Shown here: positions 27,208-36,732 of the stretch, piece by piece | Numbering within the stretch: position 1 is the stretch's first letter | How the letters are laid out: every line of letters starts with the position of its first letter | Assembly (NCBI GenBank): GCA_963741505.1 | Contig: CAVUIJ010000017.1 | Span: forward strand, 124,001-188,000 | Direction of reading: 5' to 3' | Source of the DNA: JAKFWF01 sp963741505 | Lineage (GTDB): Bacteria > Pseudomonadota > Alphaproteobacteria > Rhizobiales > Hyphomicrobiaceae | DNA length: 64,000 nucleotides | Notes under the pieces: model-generated | Told to the model about the DNA's origin: nothing | Seen by the model: only the letters and a program-made list of their open reading frames with translations | Database searches by the model: none | Translations under genes and position numbers: made by a program

Positions 27208-27759
27208 ATGTCACGCATCGCTACGCCCGCCTCGATCGAAGCCAGCCCCGCCGCATCGCAGCCGCTGCTGCAGGCCGTGAAAAAGCAGCTCGGCGTCGTC
27301 CCCAACCTGTTCCGGGTTGTCGGCAACAGTCCCGCGGCGCTGGAAGGCTATCTCGGCCTCAATGGCGCACTCGGCAAAGGCAAGATCGACGTCAAGACCC
27401 GCGAGCGGATCGCGCTCGCCGTCGCCGAAATCAACGGCTGCGGCTACTGCCTCGCCGCGCATTCGTATCTGGCCAAGAACCTCGCCAAGCTCGACGAGGC
27501 TGAGATCTCGGCAAATCGCGGTGGCGCCTCCAACGATCCCAAGGCCGATGCCGCAGTTGCGTTCGCCGCAAAGATCGTCCGCGAGCGCGGCCACGTCGCC
27601 GCGGCTGATCTCGAAGCCGTGCGTGCCGCCGGCTACGGCGACGCCGAGGTCATCGAGATCGTGCTGCATGTAGCGCTCAACACGCTCACCAACTACGTCA
27701 ACGAGGTCGCCGGCACCGACATCGACTTCCCCGTTGTCGCTGCGCGCAGCGCCGCTTGA
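27208..27759 (+). CDS. Carboxymuconolactone decarboxylase / AhpD-like peroxidase-related protein
   Basis: 183 aa. The AhpD-type redox motif CGYCLAAH (C78, C81, H85) follows 'KTRERIALAVAEING', as in peroxidase-related alkylhydroperoxidases rather than true decarboxylases. The N-terminal 'LLQAVKKQLGVVPNLFRVVGNSPAALEGYLG' is characteristic of this subgroup. Likely reduces peroxides using a thiol partner. AAGGAG at 27195-27200 fixes the ATG at 27208. First gene of a four-gene operon under the divergent LysR. Confidence 0.88.
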   Translation: MSRIATPASIEASPAASQPLLQAVKKQLGVVPNLFRVVGNSPAALEGYLGLNGALGKGKIDVKTRERIALAVAEINGCGYCLAAHSYLAKNLAKLDEAEISANRGGASNDPKADAAVAFAAKIVRERGHVAAADLEAVRAAGYGDAEVIEIVLHVALNTLTNYVNEVAGTDIDFPVVAARSAA

Positions 27760-27804
27760 GCCAGGTCGATCCCACCCAATACTCCCTGTGAAAGGAAACC
27801 GGTC

Positions 27805-28812
27805 ATGTCGATCCCCACCGCAATCAGACGAGCCCTGCAGGCCAGCGCCGTTGCCATAACCGTTGTCGGGCTTCCCATCGCGCTCGTCGACGCAGCGCCG
27901 GCCGGAGGCAAGGCGCAAGTCGCCCAGGCGCGCAGCACGCTGCCCTCTCAGGTCCGGTACAAGAGCGCGACGATCGACGGCGTCGAGGTCGCCTACCGCG
28001 AGGCGGGCCGTGAGAGCGCGCCAGCCATCATTCTTCTCCACGGGTTCCCGACGTCGTCGCACATGTTCCGCAATTTGATCCCGGCGCTGGCCAGCCGGTA
28101 CCGCGTCATCGCGCCTGACTATCCAGGGTTCGGACAAAGTGGGATGCCGGACCGTGCGACCTTCAAGTACAGCTTCGACAACTACGCCAGGCTCCTCGAG
28201 GGCCTGACCGAGAAGCTCGGTGTCAGGCGCTACGCGCTCTATGTGATGGACTACGGCGCACCGGTCGGCTTCCGACTGGCAGCCAAGCACCCCGAGCGCG
28301 TCTCGGCTCTGATCGTCCAGAACGGCAATGCCTACGACGAGGGAATCCAGAAATTCTGGGAGCCGATCCAGAAGTACTGGGCGAGTGGCGCGAAGGAGGA
28401 TCGCGAGGCGATCCGCTGGCTGACGTCGCTGAAGGCCACCAAGTGGCAGTACACCAACGGCGTGCCCGACACCTCGCTGGTCAGCCCCGACGCCTGGACG
28501 CACGATCAGGCGCTGCTCGACCGGCCCGGCAATCAGGAGGTCCAGCTCGATCTGTTCTACGACTACCGCACCAACATTCCGCTCTATCCCGAGTGGCAGG
28601 CCTACTTCCGCAAGCATCAGCCGCCGACGCTGGTGCTGTGGGGCAAGAATGACGCAATCTTCGTGGCCGACGGAGCTGCGCCCTATAAGCGCGACATCAA
28701 GCGCGCCGAGGTGCATCTGCTCGATACCGGACACTTCGCCTTGGAGACCCACGGTCCCCAGATCGCATGGCTGATCCGGGAGTTTCTCGGTCGAAAGGTG
28801 CCATCCAAGTAG
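27805..28812 (+). CDS. Exported alpha/beta hydrolase, haloalkane dehalogenase / epoxide hydrolase type
   Basis: 335 aa with a signal peptide (residues ~1-30). Oxyanion motif HGFPTSSHMF and an aspartate nucleophile elbow, VMDYGAPVG, rather than a serine, which is diagnostic for the haloalkane dehalogenase / epoxide hydrolase group. The acid is expected around 'LWGKNDAIF' and the catalytic His in DTGHFALE near the C-terminus. Similar periplasmic enzymes are common beside LysR regulators and peroxidase-like proteins; the natural substrate is unknown. Confidence 0.88.
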   Translation: MSIPTAIRRALQASAVAITVVGLPIALVDAAPAGGKAQVAQARSTLPSQVRYKSATIDGVEVAYREAGRESAPAIILLHGFPTSSHMFRNLIPALASRYRVIAPDYPGFGQSGMPDRATFKYSFDNYARLLEGLTEKLGVRRYALYVMDYGAPVGFRLAAKHPERVSALIVQNGNAYDEGIQKFWEPIQKYWASGAKEDREAIRWLTSLKATKWQYTNGVPDTSLVSPDAWTHDQALLDRPGNQEVQLDLFYDYRTNIPLYPEWQAYFRKHQPPTLVLWGKNDAIFVADGAAPYKRDIKRAEVHLLDTGHFALETHGPQIAWLIREFLGRKVPSK

Positions 28813-28911
28813 AGCGGGAAAGAACTCATTCACCCAGCAGCCGGCCGAGCCGTCTCTACAAGTGATGGTTCGATCGCGCGCTCATCATCGCGCTGCGCCA
28901 GGAGAAAACAG

Positions 28912-29379
28912 ATGGAATCGAGACCGCCACTTCCACCCTTCACTTTCGACACAGCAATCCAGAAGGTCCGCATGGCCGAGGACGGCTGGAACTCGCGCGA
29001 TCCCCATCGCGTGGCGCTCGCCTACACCCACGACAGCCAATGGCGCAACCGTTCCGAGTTCCCCAGGGGCCGTGATGAGATCGTCGCGTTCCTGACCGCC
29101 AAGTGGGCGCGCGAGCTGGACTACCGCCTGGTCAAGGAAATCTGGGCATTCGCCGGCAATCGGATCGCCGTGCGGTTTGCCTACGAATGGCATGACGCCG
29201 GTGGCCAGTGGTTTCGCTCCTACGGCAACGAGAACTGGGAGTTCGATCAACAGGGTCTCATGCAAAAGCGCTTCGCCAGCATCAACGATCTGCCGATATC
29301 CGAAAATGATCGCAAATTTCATTGGCCGCTCGGACGCCGTCCGGACGATCATCCAGGCCTCAGCGAGCTTGGCCTCTAA
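28912..29379 (+). CDS. DUF1348 / NTF2-like (SnoaL) family protein
   Basis: 155 aa, family length. 'EDGWNSRDPHRVALAYTHDSQWRNRSEFPRGRDEIVAFLTAKWARELDYRL' is the DUF1348 signature, with a cone-shaped NTF2 pocket expected. No catalytic residues can be assigned with certainty. A GGAG at 28900-28903 supports the ATG at 28912. Third gene of the LysR-linked operon. Confidence 0.85.
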   Translation: MESRPPLPPFTFDTAIQKVRMAEDGWNSRDPHRVALAYTHDSQWRNRSEFPRGRDEIVAFLTAKWARELDYRLVKEIWAFAGNRIAVRFAYEWHDAGGQWFRSYGNENWEFDQQGLMQKRFASINDLPISENDRKFHWPLGRRPDDHPGLSELGL

Positions 29380-29405
29380 GGATCAACTCAAGAAGGGCAA
29401 CCGTC

Positions 29406-30020
29406 GTGGGACACAAGTTTGCAGAGATTGCTTTCACGCCTTCAGTGAAGGCCGTGCAAGAGCAGAGCGGAAGTCGCAGCTCCTACGCCCGCATGGAAGG
29501 CGGGGAGACGCGCAACGATCGGCTCGGCCCCAGCGAGGCCGGTTTCATTGCCGCGCGTGACAGCTTCTACATGGCCAGCGTCAGCGAGACGGGCTGGCCC
29601 TACATCCAGCATCGCGGCGGCCCACAAGGCTTCGTTCGCGTGCTCGACGAGAAGACGCTTGGCTTCGCCGATTTCCGCGGCAACCGGCAGTACGTCAGCG
29701 TCGGCAATCTCATGAAAGACGATCGCGTGTCGCTGTTCTTCATGGACTATGCCAACCGCACGCGGCTGAAGCTTCTCGGCCGTGCGAAGCTCGTGGACGT
29801 TTCGGATGGCGAGACCTTGGAGCGCCTCAAAGTTCCCGGCTACCGCGCCGCGGTCGAGCGGGGATTCCTCATTACCGTCGAGGCGTTCGACTGGAACTGC
29901 CCGCAGCACATCACACAGCGCTATTCGCTCGTCGATGTCGAGCAGGCAACCGCAAACCTCCGGCAGCGCATCGCCGAGTTGGAGGCGGAACTGGCGAGCT
30001 CGCGCGCCCCAGGCACGTGA
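29406..30020 (+). CDS. Pyridoxamine 5'-phosphate oxidase family flavoprotein
   Basis: 204 aa starting at a GTG at 29406 (AAGAAGGG just upstream). The PPOX-like barrel is recognisable: 'FIAARDSFYMASVSETGWPYIQHRGGPQGFVRVLDE', 'LGFADFRGNRQYVSVGNL' and 'DRVSLFFMDYANRTRLKLLGRA', which bind FMN. The C-terminus is a short coiled-coil (ATANLRQRIAELEAELASS). Often co-transcribed with oxidative-stress and general detoxification genes; fourth gene of the operon. Confidence 0.88.
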   Translation: MGHKFAEIAFTPSVKAVQEQSGSRSSYARMEGGETRNDRLGPSEAGFIAARDSFYMASVSETGWPYIQHRGGPQGFVRVLDEKTLGFADFRGNRQYVSVGNLMKDDRVSLFFMDYANRTRLKLLGRAKLVDVSDGETLERLKVPGYRAAVERGFLITVEAFDWNCPQHITQRYSLVDVEQATANLRQRIAELEAELASSRAPGT

Positions 30021-30054
30021 AGGCTGGTTCGGTCTTTGAGCCAGGGGGAAAGCC

Positions 30055-30345
30055 ATATCTGCACTGATCAAAGGCGATCTCGATGCGGCGGAGGACTACT
30101 TCGAGGCCAAGTCGAAATCGGGAGAGACCGACGGTAGATCGTCCTACGAAGCTGCGGAGGCATTGCATTTGAAGGCGGCGTTGCAATCACTCCGCGATCC
30201 GGCGGCGGCCCTCGATGCGTGCCTCAGGGCTGTCGACCGGAACCCCGCCGACCCTCTCGGCTGGAGCCGGCTCGGCCACCTCTATCTCCGGACTGGCCAA
30301 CTTACCGAGGCCCAGGCCGCCTTCCAGAAGGCTGTCGCCGTGTGA
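30055..30345 (+). pseudogene. TPR-repeat protein remnant, possible mutated start (ATA)
   Basis: Reading in the frame of 30061 gives a 96-residue TPR-like sequence (SALIKGDLDAAEDYFEAKSK, then 'DRNPADPLGWSRLGHLYLRTG' and 'EAQAAFQKAVAV'), a standard tetratricopeptide pair. No ATG/GTG fits its beginning. A purine-rich AGGGGG lies 6 bases before an ATA at 30055, which may be a mutated ATG. A TTG at 30163 would start mid-repeat. Probably a decayed or truncated TPR protein. Confidence 0.45.
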
Positions 30346-30524
30346 CAACGGTTGCGCATGGGGCACTCACTGGTCCGGAGCAACTCTGGCAATGACGAGT
30401 TAGGAACGTCGCCCGCAATTCTCGACGGGTATGAGGCCTGTGTCTCGGAAAGCTGACGGTCGCGATGCGAACGAGCTGGGCGCAGCCGCGGCTGGCAAAT
30501 GCGCGTTGCTTCGGTTTGGGTGTG

Positions 30525-30857
30525 TCAGCTCATTGACAGCGTGCGGCGGGCCTCCTCCAGAGCGACTGCGGCTCGGTCGCCGATCGAGGAGAGAAGCCTG
30601 CGGTTGTTGAACCAGTCGACCCATTCGAGCGTGGCGTACTCGACGGCCTCCAGCGTGCGCCACGGTCCGCGTCGATGGATCACCTCGGCCTTATAGAGGC
30701 CGTTGATCGTCTCGGCGAGCGCGTTGTCGTAACTGTCGCCGACGCTGCCGACCGATGGCACGAGCCCGGCCTCGGCGAGACGCTCCGTGAACTTGATCGA
30801 GACGTACTGCACGCCGCGATCGGAGTGGTGGACGAGGCCGCCGCCACAGACGGGCTT
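30525..30857 (-). pseudogene. IS3-family transposase (OrfB) C-terminal remnant
   Basis: About 110 residues of the integrase core: LVHHSDRGVQYVSIKFTERL, 'SVGSVGDSYDNALAETINGLYKAE' and 'EYATLEWVDWFNNRRLL', which carry the last Asp and Glu of the DDE triad. The N-terminal half is missing and the sequence upstream does not match the family; the C-terminus after NRRLL also diverges. No terminal repeats could be matched, so this is a degraded insertion sequence at the border of the TRAP operon. Confidence 0.8.
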
Positions 30858-31075
30858 CGCTCGGCAATCGTCTTGGTCCGCTCGCCGATAAAGTGTTCCG
30901 CATCGGCCACCTCGTTGATTTTCACGAACTCACGGCGCCGGCGCGCTGGCCGGCGTGCAGATGGGTCTCGCCGTCACTGGCATCCCGCATCGCCCCGGCG
31001 TCGGCGTGGCGATGTCCCACTCGCAGGGCAACGTCAAGCCGGCGGCAGTATAATAGAAAAGGCAGTAATAACTCT

Positions 31076-32368
31076 TTACCTGATCCGGTTCGGATAGAAA
31101 TAATCGACCAGGAACATGGGCACGGCAGGAACGTAGGTGCAAAGCAGCAGCACGCCGAGCAACACAGCGATGAAGTAGACGTTGACCTTGGTCGTTTCCC
31201 AGATGTCCGATTTGGCGATCGAGCAGGCGGTGATCAGGACGCTTGCTACCGGCGGAGTCTGTTGGCCGATGGCCAGGTTCAAGGTCACCACCAGCCCGAA
31301 GTGGATCGGGTCGATGCCGACCTTCTGGATCAGCGGGATGATGATCGGCACCACCAAGATGATCGCCGCCGACGAGTGCAGGAAGAACCCCAGCACCAAG
31401 AACAGCACGTTGAGGATCAGCAGGATCAGGTACTTGTTGCTGGTCCAGCCGGTGATGGCCTCAGCGAACTGCTGCGGCACCTTGGTGATAGTCAGTAGGT
31501 CGCCCATCAATATTGATGCTGCCACCAGCAGCATGACGACGGCGGTCTGCATGCCACCGTCGAGCATCGCGACCTTGAGTTGCTTCAAATCGAATTCGCC
31601 GTACCACAGGCCGACTAGGATCGCCGCCAGCACGGCGAGGCCCGCAGCCTCGGTCGCCGTGACGAGCCCCGAGAAGATGCCGCCGAGGATGATGGCCGGC
31701 AGCAGGAACGTTGGCAGCGCATCGACGAACGTCTCCCACACGCGGCACAGGTTGAATGCCTCCTCGACCGGGAAATTGTATCGGCGGGCGAACCAGTAGG
31801 CGACGCCCATCAGTCCGAAGCCGCCGAGCACGCCGGGAACGAAGCCAGCGACGAACAGCTGCTCGACCGAGGTGCCCGCGGCGATGGCGTAGAGGATCAT
31901 CGGGATCGACGGCGGAATGATGATCGCCAGCGAGGCGGCAGAAGAGTTGACTGCGGCCGCGAACGGGGCGCTATAGCCTTTCTTCTTCATTGCCGGGATC
32001 AGCACCGAGCCGAGTGCGGCGACGTCGGCCACCGCGCTGCCGGAAATCTCGGCAAAGAACATCGACACGCCGACAGTGACCATCGCGAGGCCGCCGCGCA
32101 CGAAGCCAATCAGCGAGGAGACGAACGCAATTAGTCGGCGCGTGATGCCGCCCGCATTCATGATGGCGCCGGCCAGCACAAACATCGGAATCGAGATCAG
32201 CGAGAAGCTGGTCGAGCCACGGTACATTTCGATGGCGATGGAGACGAGGCCCTCCGGCCCCTGGCTGATCAGGATTCCAAAGGTCGCTGCCACCGCCAGC
32301 GCGACCGCTATCGGCACGTTGATCAGTGTCAGTAACACCAACACCGCAAACATGGTCGCGACCAGCAT
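31076..32368 (-). CDS. dctM: TRAP transporter large permease (DctM)
   Basis: 430 aa with 12 or so membrane helices; family blocks 'GSTSFSLISIPMFVLAGAIMNAGGITRRLI', 'GSAVADVAALGSVLIPAMKKKGYS' and 'NLAIGQQTPPVASVL' are present. It forms the Na+-driven transport pathway for organic acids delivered by the periplasmic DctP protein. Last gene of a dctP-dctQ-dctM operon. Confidence 0.93.
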   Translation of the reverse strand: MLVATMFAVLVLLTLINVPIAVALAVAATFGILISQGPEGLVSIAIEMYRGSTSFSLISIPMFVLAGAIMNAGGITRRLIAFVSSLIGFVRGGLAMVTVGVSMFFAEISGSAVADVAALGSVLIPAMKKKGYSAPFAAAVNSSAASLAIIIPPSIPMILYAIAAGTSVEQLFVAGFVPGVLGGFGLMGVAYWFARRYNFPVEEAFNLCRVWETFVDALPTFLLPAIILGGIFSGLVTATEAAGLAVLAAILVGLWYGEFDLKQLKVAMLDGGMQTAVVMLLVAASILMGDLLTITKVPQQFAEAITGWTSNKYLILLILNVLFLVLGFFLHSSAAIILVVPIIIPLIQKVGIDPIHFGLVVTLNLAIGQQTPPVASVLITACSIAKSDIWETTKVNVYFIAVLLGVLLLCTYVPAVPMFLVDYFYPNRIR

Positions 32369-32371
32369 GCT

Positions 32372-32887
32372 TCAGGACCTCTCGACCTCGAATTCGGGGT
32401 GCTCAAGCGAGCGACCCTCACGCACCGACTGCCAGTAGGCGGGCAGGCTCAGCAGCTCGCAGAGAATGAACAGGGTGGCGCTGATGGGAATGACGGACTG
32501 GGTGAGCGTGACCGGCACCCAGGGCAGGCTGATCAGGTTCTCGTCACCGATCACCTGCAGCACGCGCACGCCCGCCCAGGTCAGCAGCACGAAGAAGCCG
32601 ATGACCGAGATCTCAGCGACTGCAGCCGCCGACAGGCGTGCACCCAAGGGAAACCGCAGCAACAATCCGTCGAATCCGATGTGACGCCGCCGCAACGCCG
32701 CCAAGGCCGCACCGTAATAAGTGATCCATGCCATCAGCACGGACGCCACCTCGTCGTACCAAATCAGCGAGTGGCCGAATCGGCGATAGAAAACGGCGAC
32801 CATGACGACCAGCGTCAGCACCACCATCAACGTGATGAGCAGCCACTGTAGCAGCTCGTCCAGGCTCTTATGCAGCGTCGAGAGCAT
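32372..32887 (-). CDS. dctQ: TRAP transporter small permease (DctQ)
   Basis: 171 aa, four membrane helices. The family pattern 'VFYRRFGHSLIWYDEVASVLMAWITYYGAALAALRRRHIGFDGLL' is characteristic. Start assigned at ATG 32885-32887 (MLSTLHKSL); a longer TTG version is possible. Only three bases separate it from dctM. Confidence 0.9.
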   Translation of the reverse strand: MLSTLHKSLDELLQWLLITLMVVLTLVVMVAVFYRRFGHSLIWYDEVASVLMAWITYYGAALAALRRRHIGFDGLLLRFPLGARLSAAAVAEISVIGFFVLLTWAGVRVLQVIGDENLISLPWVPVTLTQSVIPISATLFILCELLSLPAYWQSVREGRSLEHPEFEVERS

Positions 32888-32970
32888 CGAGGGAGATCCT
32901 GATGTTGTGGGCGGCAATCGAGCGTATGCGACGCAAGCCGGCGCCGCCTACCGGCACGTTCGACGTGGAG

Positions 32971-33951
32971 CTATTTGGCCAACGCCTGGATCTGCTTGAC
33001 CAGATCGGCACCGCCGGCAACGGACTTGCCAAACTCCTCGTAGATTGAGGCTGATGCAGCTATGAATGCGGGCTTGTCGGCCTCGTTGACCTGCATGGTG
33101 CTGGATTTGACCATCTGGTCGAGCAACTCGCTGTCGAGCTTGGCAGCGAGCTCGCGTGTCCAAGCCTCCGTCTCCTTGGCCGCGTCCTGAACGGCCTTCT
33201 GCACATCCGCCGGTAGCTTGGCAAACGGCTCGGGAGAGGCAACGATCCAGGCCGGCGTGAAGACGTGACCAGTCAGCGAAATGAACTTCTGTACCTCATG
33301 GAATTTGCCACCCCAGATTTGCGGATAAGGATTCTCCTGCCCATCCATGACGCCGGTCTTGAGCGCGGTGAACACCTCGCCATAGGCCATCGGCGTCGGG
33401 TTGGCGCCGTAGGCGCGGAACATTTTCACCCGCCATTCGCCTTGCGGGACCCGCAGCTTGACACCCTTCAGGTCGTCCGGCTTGACGATCGGCCTCACGT
33501 TGTTGGTGATTTGGCGGAAGCCGTTCTCCCAAGTACCGAGCACCAGTACGCCCTTGGCCTTGGCGGCTGGCGCGAGCACCTTATCGCCGACGCTTTCGAC
33601 CACGCGCTGCATGTGGCCGCGATCCTTGATCAGATACGGCATCTCGAACACGCCGAACTCGGGCGCCACCGATGACATGATGGTCGAAGGCACCCAAAGC
33701 TGCAGCTGGTTGAGCTTCAACTTCTGCAGCATGTCCTTGTCCGAGCCCAGCTGGCTCGATCCGAATACGGAGACCTTGGCCTTGTCGCCGAGCTTGGCGT
33801 TGGCCCGCTTGGCGAACTCGTCGGCGGTCATGGCGATCAGGGAGCCAGGCTCCGCGACGTGGCCGAGTTTCAGCTCGACTTGCTCGGCGCCAGCACTCGC
33901 CGGCAACAACGCGAGAGCTGCCACAAATATTCGAGTGAATGTCGGTCTCAC
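32971..33951 (-). CDS. dctP: TRAP transporter substrate-binding protein (DctP)
   Basis: 326 aa. Signal peptide (MRPTFTRIFVAALALLPASAGA), then a DctP-like solute-binding fold. The key substrate-binding Arg region 'GVKLRVPQGEWRVKMFRAYGANPTPMAYGEVFTALKTGVMDGQENPYP' is typical of C4-dicarboxylate or keto/sugar acid binders. The exact ligand cannot be read from sequence. It is the promoter-proximal gene of the TRAP operon. Confidence 0.92.
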   Translation of the reverse strand: MRPTFTRIFVAALALLPASAGAEQVELKLGHVAEPGSLIAMTADEFAKRANAKLGDKAKVSVFGSSQLGSDKDMLQKLKLNQLQLWVPSTIMSSVAPEFGVFEMPYLIKDRGHMQRVVESVGDKVLAPAAKAKGVLVLGTWENGFRQITNNVRPIVKPDDLKGVKLRVPQGEWRVKMFRAYGANPTPMAYGEVFTALKTGVMDGQENPYPQIWGGKFHEVQKFISLTGHVFTPAWIVASPEPFAKLPADVQKAVQDAAKETEAWTRELAAKLDSELLDQMVKSSTMQVNEADKPAFIAASASIYEEFGKSVAGGADLVKQIQALAK

Positions 33952-34709
33952 TTGCTCCTCCCAACGTTTTCTGTTTGAAGTGACGTGGTGCCATCCTATC
34001 AGCCACTCCGAAATTCTTCAGCCGATTTGTCAGGCTGACCAACGCTTAGCCAAGGTGGGCAGGGGGCATGACCTTGGCGGGTTTGGCGCACCGCATCTGA
34101 CGTGCAACATGGTTACATACCCCAACAGAGCGAGGGTACCGTCGGAGATGACCGCCATTGCCGCGCCGTCTTACGCCCCAGCAGCGCAGGGAGTTGTTCC
34201 CGCCCCCTGTGCCGCCGCTCTGGTGGATTGAACGAGGACTATGGCCGTACCATACCGACGAGTGGCGAAGTTGGCTCGCATCCCGCAAGGCGGGCAAGGA
34301 CTTGCCGGTCCCCAGGAATACGGCCATACGATAGGAGCAGGGACGAGAGCGGCTTATTCACTCGTGAGAGCAATTTCTGCTGACCGGGCGAGTACCAACC
34401 GTTCAGAACGGTAGTCGGTCACAGTTCTCAAGGATCGCAATTGGCCCTGACTGGTTTTGTTCCAGGCGACACTCCACATCCGCAGCTGAGACCATCGCGT
34501 CGGCGTTCCTCAAGCGTTCCTTGACCGGTCGTTTTCGGGGGCAGAGGATGAGTGGCGTTAGGGGGCTCAGAACGACGTTGTTGACCCCAATCGGTCGTGT
34601 TGCCCGCGCACTCTTTGCTGTAATCATTTTATCACAAATCCCGTCCCGCTTCGCCGCCGGACGGACGTCCCCTGGCCTACGACCCTCGCCAGGCTATGCC
34701 CATGGCCTG
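33952..34709. other. Intergenic region, no supported gene
   Basis: 758 bp between the TRAP operon and the YHS gene. The frames present (for example 34102-34383 and 34403-34627) have no ribosome site and no recognisable domain. The first ~90 bp hold the dctP promoter region. Confidence 0.45.
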
Positions 34710-35180
34710 CTATTGGCGCAGGACCTGCGGCCAGTTTGCATCGGCCTTCCTGATGTAGCCGGGGATGTCCTTCTCCCAGTTGAGCTGCACACGCGGTGTC
34801 GCGTTGAGATAAAGCCGGCCATCGACAATGCGCCACGCTTTCGGGCTGCCGCCGGACGTGCCGCCGCCGGCAACCGCGTAGGCGCAGTAGCCGCCGTATT
34901 GTGGCGCATAGCGGCTCGGATCGGCCCGAAATGTCTTGCGGTTTTCGTCGCTGGCGAAGTGCCATGTGGCGCCGTCGTGGAGCAGCGACAGATCTTCGCG
35001 CCCGGGCATTGCTGCGCCGTCGGTGAAATATGCGACCGGATCGTAGCCACCAAGAGCCACGCCGGGCACGATGCCGGTGAAAACACGCGGCTTGCTCGCG
35101 CGGGCGATCCACAGATAAGCACCGGCGGCGCCAGCAAAGATGATCGCGGCGGTACCGATTAGCGCGCGTCGTGACAGCAT
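34710..35180 (-). CDS. YHS domain-containing exported protein
   Basis: 156 aa starting at ATG 35178-35180, supported by AGGAG 8 bases upstream. A twin-Arg-like / membrane-anchor leader (MLSRRALIGTAAIIFAGAAGAYLW) precedes a YHS-type domain: 'ALGGYDPVAYFTDGAAMPGREDLSLLHDGATWHFASDENRKTFRADPSRYAPQYGGYCA'. YHS domains bind metals; the Cys in GGYCAYA and the YDPV motif are the expected ligand regions. Last gene of the operon behind operator copy A. Confidence 0.85.
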   Translation of the reverse strand: MLSRRALIGTAAIIFAGAAGAYLWIARASKPRVFTGIVPGVALGGYDPVAYFTDGAAMPGREDLSLLHDGATWHFASDENRKTFRADPSRYAPQYGGYCAYAVAGGGTSGGSPKAWRIVDGRLYLNATPRVQLNWEKDIPGYIRKADANWPQVLRQ

Positions 35181-35291
35181 GGTCTCACTCCTGGTGGTCT
35201 TGCGTTTGTTCATCAGCCATCGGCCGTCGGCCCATCGTGAGCCGTCCAGCATCCGTCCACGCTATGCGATCGCTGTCGACTGCCGCGTGTG

Positions 35292-36668
35292 TTACGTCGG
35301 TTTCAGATCTGCAAGCAGTGTCGGCAGGTATTCCGACACTGTCGGGTGGATGTACATGCCGCGCGAAATGACCGTGTACGGGGCGCCTGCGGCCATGACT
35401 CCGAGGAAGGCCTGGACCACTTCGTCGCCGCCGATGCCAAGGACAGCTGCGCCGAGTATTTCCTGGGTTGCCGCGTCGACGGTCACCTTCATGAACCCGT
35501 CGGTCTCGCCGCGCTGGCGGGCCCGGCCGACCGAGGTCATCGGCAGCTTGGCCGTGAGCGCATTTATGCCGGCCGCCCGCACTTCGCGGTCGGTCATGCC
35601 GACGCGTCCCAGGGGCGGGTCGATGAACAGTCCATAGCAGGCGATCCGGTCGCTCACCCGGCGCAAATCGTCATCCAGCAGATTGGCGGCGACGATTTCG
35701 AAGTCGTTGTAGGACGTATGCGTAAAGGCCCCGCGCCCATTGCAGTCGCCGATGGCAAAAACGTCCGGAACGCTGGTCTCGAGCCGCTCATCGACTGTGA
35801 TGAAGCCGCGACCGTCGGTCTTGATGCCGGCCTTGTCGAGACCGAGATCGTCGGTGTTGGGCCGCCGTCCGACGGCGAGCAGCAGATGACTGCCTTCGAC
35901 GCGCTGGGCCCCATCGACGCAATCGAGCGTCATCGCGATGCCGGCCCCGCGCTTCTCGACCGCAATGCACTTGGCGTCGAGGCGAACATCGATGCCCTCG
36001 CGCTCGAGGATCTGACGGACACCATCCGACACATCCTCGTCCTCGCGTCCGATCAGGCGCTCGCCCATCTCCACCACCGTGACGCGGCTGCCGAACCGGC
36101 GGAACGCCTGCGCGAATTCGAGGCCGATGTAGCTGCCGCCGGCGATGATCAGATGCTCGGGTACGAAGTCGACTTCCAGCATCGTGGTGTTCGTGAGGTA
36201 GCTCACGTCAGCGAGGCCCGGCATGTCGGGCACCAGCGCCCGCCCACCGGTATTGATGAAGACGCGCTCGGCGCTGAGCGTCTCGTCACCGACGCGAATG
36301 GTCTTCGCGTCAATGAAACGCCCGTGTCCGCGATAAACCGTGCAATTGGGCAGGCGCTCCATCCAGCGCATAACCCCGTTGCGGCCCTTGGCAACGATCT
36401 CGTCCTTGCGCGCCTTCACGCGCCGCATGTCGACAGTAATCGACCCGCCGATGGTGATGCCGAAGTCGGCCGCCCGCCGCGCCATATGCACGGCATGGGC
36501 GCTGGCCACCAGTGCCTTGGTCGGCACGCAGCCCGTGTTGACGCAGGTGCCGCCGAAATGCTGACGCTCGATGACCGCGGTCTTGAGGCCGCGCCCGGTC
36601 AGCCGCTCGGCCAGCGAGGGACCGGACTGGCCGGTGCCGATGACGATTGCGTCATAGTGTGTGGTCAT
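35292..36668 (-). CDS. FAD-dependent pyridine nucleotide-disulfide oxidoreductase (RclA/mercuric reductase-like)
   Basis: 458 aa. FAD-binding 'DAIVIGTGQSGPSLAERL', redox-active disulfide GGTCVNTGCVPTK (two Cys spaced by four), NADH-binding 'LIIAGGSYIGLEFAQAFRRFG', second FAD motif 'VFAIGDCNGRGAFTHTSYNDFEIVAANLL' and the dimer domain ending 'HPTVSEYLPTLL'. Closest by memory to RclA, the flavoprotein that protects E. coli from reactive chlorine by handling Cu(II). Part of the operon DUF302 / NTF2-like / this gene / YHS. Confidence 0.88.
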   Translation of the reverse strand: MTTHYDAIVIGTGQSGPSLAERLTGRGLKTAVIERQHFGGTCVNTGCVPTKALVASAHAVHMARRAADFGITIGGSITVDMRRVKARKDEIVAKGRNGVMRWMERLPNCTVYRGHGRFIDAKTIRVGDETLSAERVFINTGGRALVPDMPGLADVSYLTNTTMLEVDFVPEHLIIAGGSYIGLEFAQAFRRFGSRVTVVEMGERLIGREDEDVSDGVRQILEREGIDVRLDAKCIAVEKRGAGIAMTLDCVDGAQRVEGSHLLLAVGRRPNTDDLGLDKAGIKTDGRGFITVDERLETSVPDVFAIGDCNGRGAFTHTSYNDFEIVAANLLDDDLRRVSDRIACYGLFIDPPLGRVGMTDREVRAAGINALTAKLPMTSVGRARQRGETDGFMKVTVDAATQEILGAAVLGIGGDEVVQAFLGVMAAGAPYTVISRGMYIHPTVSEYLPTLLADLKPT

Positions 36669-36732
36669 GGCTGAACTCCTCGTTCATCTGAAGCCACCCT
36701 CCCACGTTGGTGGCCTCTGCGCACCGCGGACT

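Noticed and set aside
30680..30925. Minus-strand ORF starting MKINEVADAEHFIGERTK as a separate gene
   Set aside because: It overlaps the IS3 transposase remnant out of frame and has no ribosome site; likely the decayed upstream part of the element or flanking DNA.
34521..35162. Plus-strand ORF overlapping the YHS gene
   Set aside because: Antisense to a clear YHS-domain protein; no ribosome site or recognisable motif.
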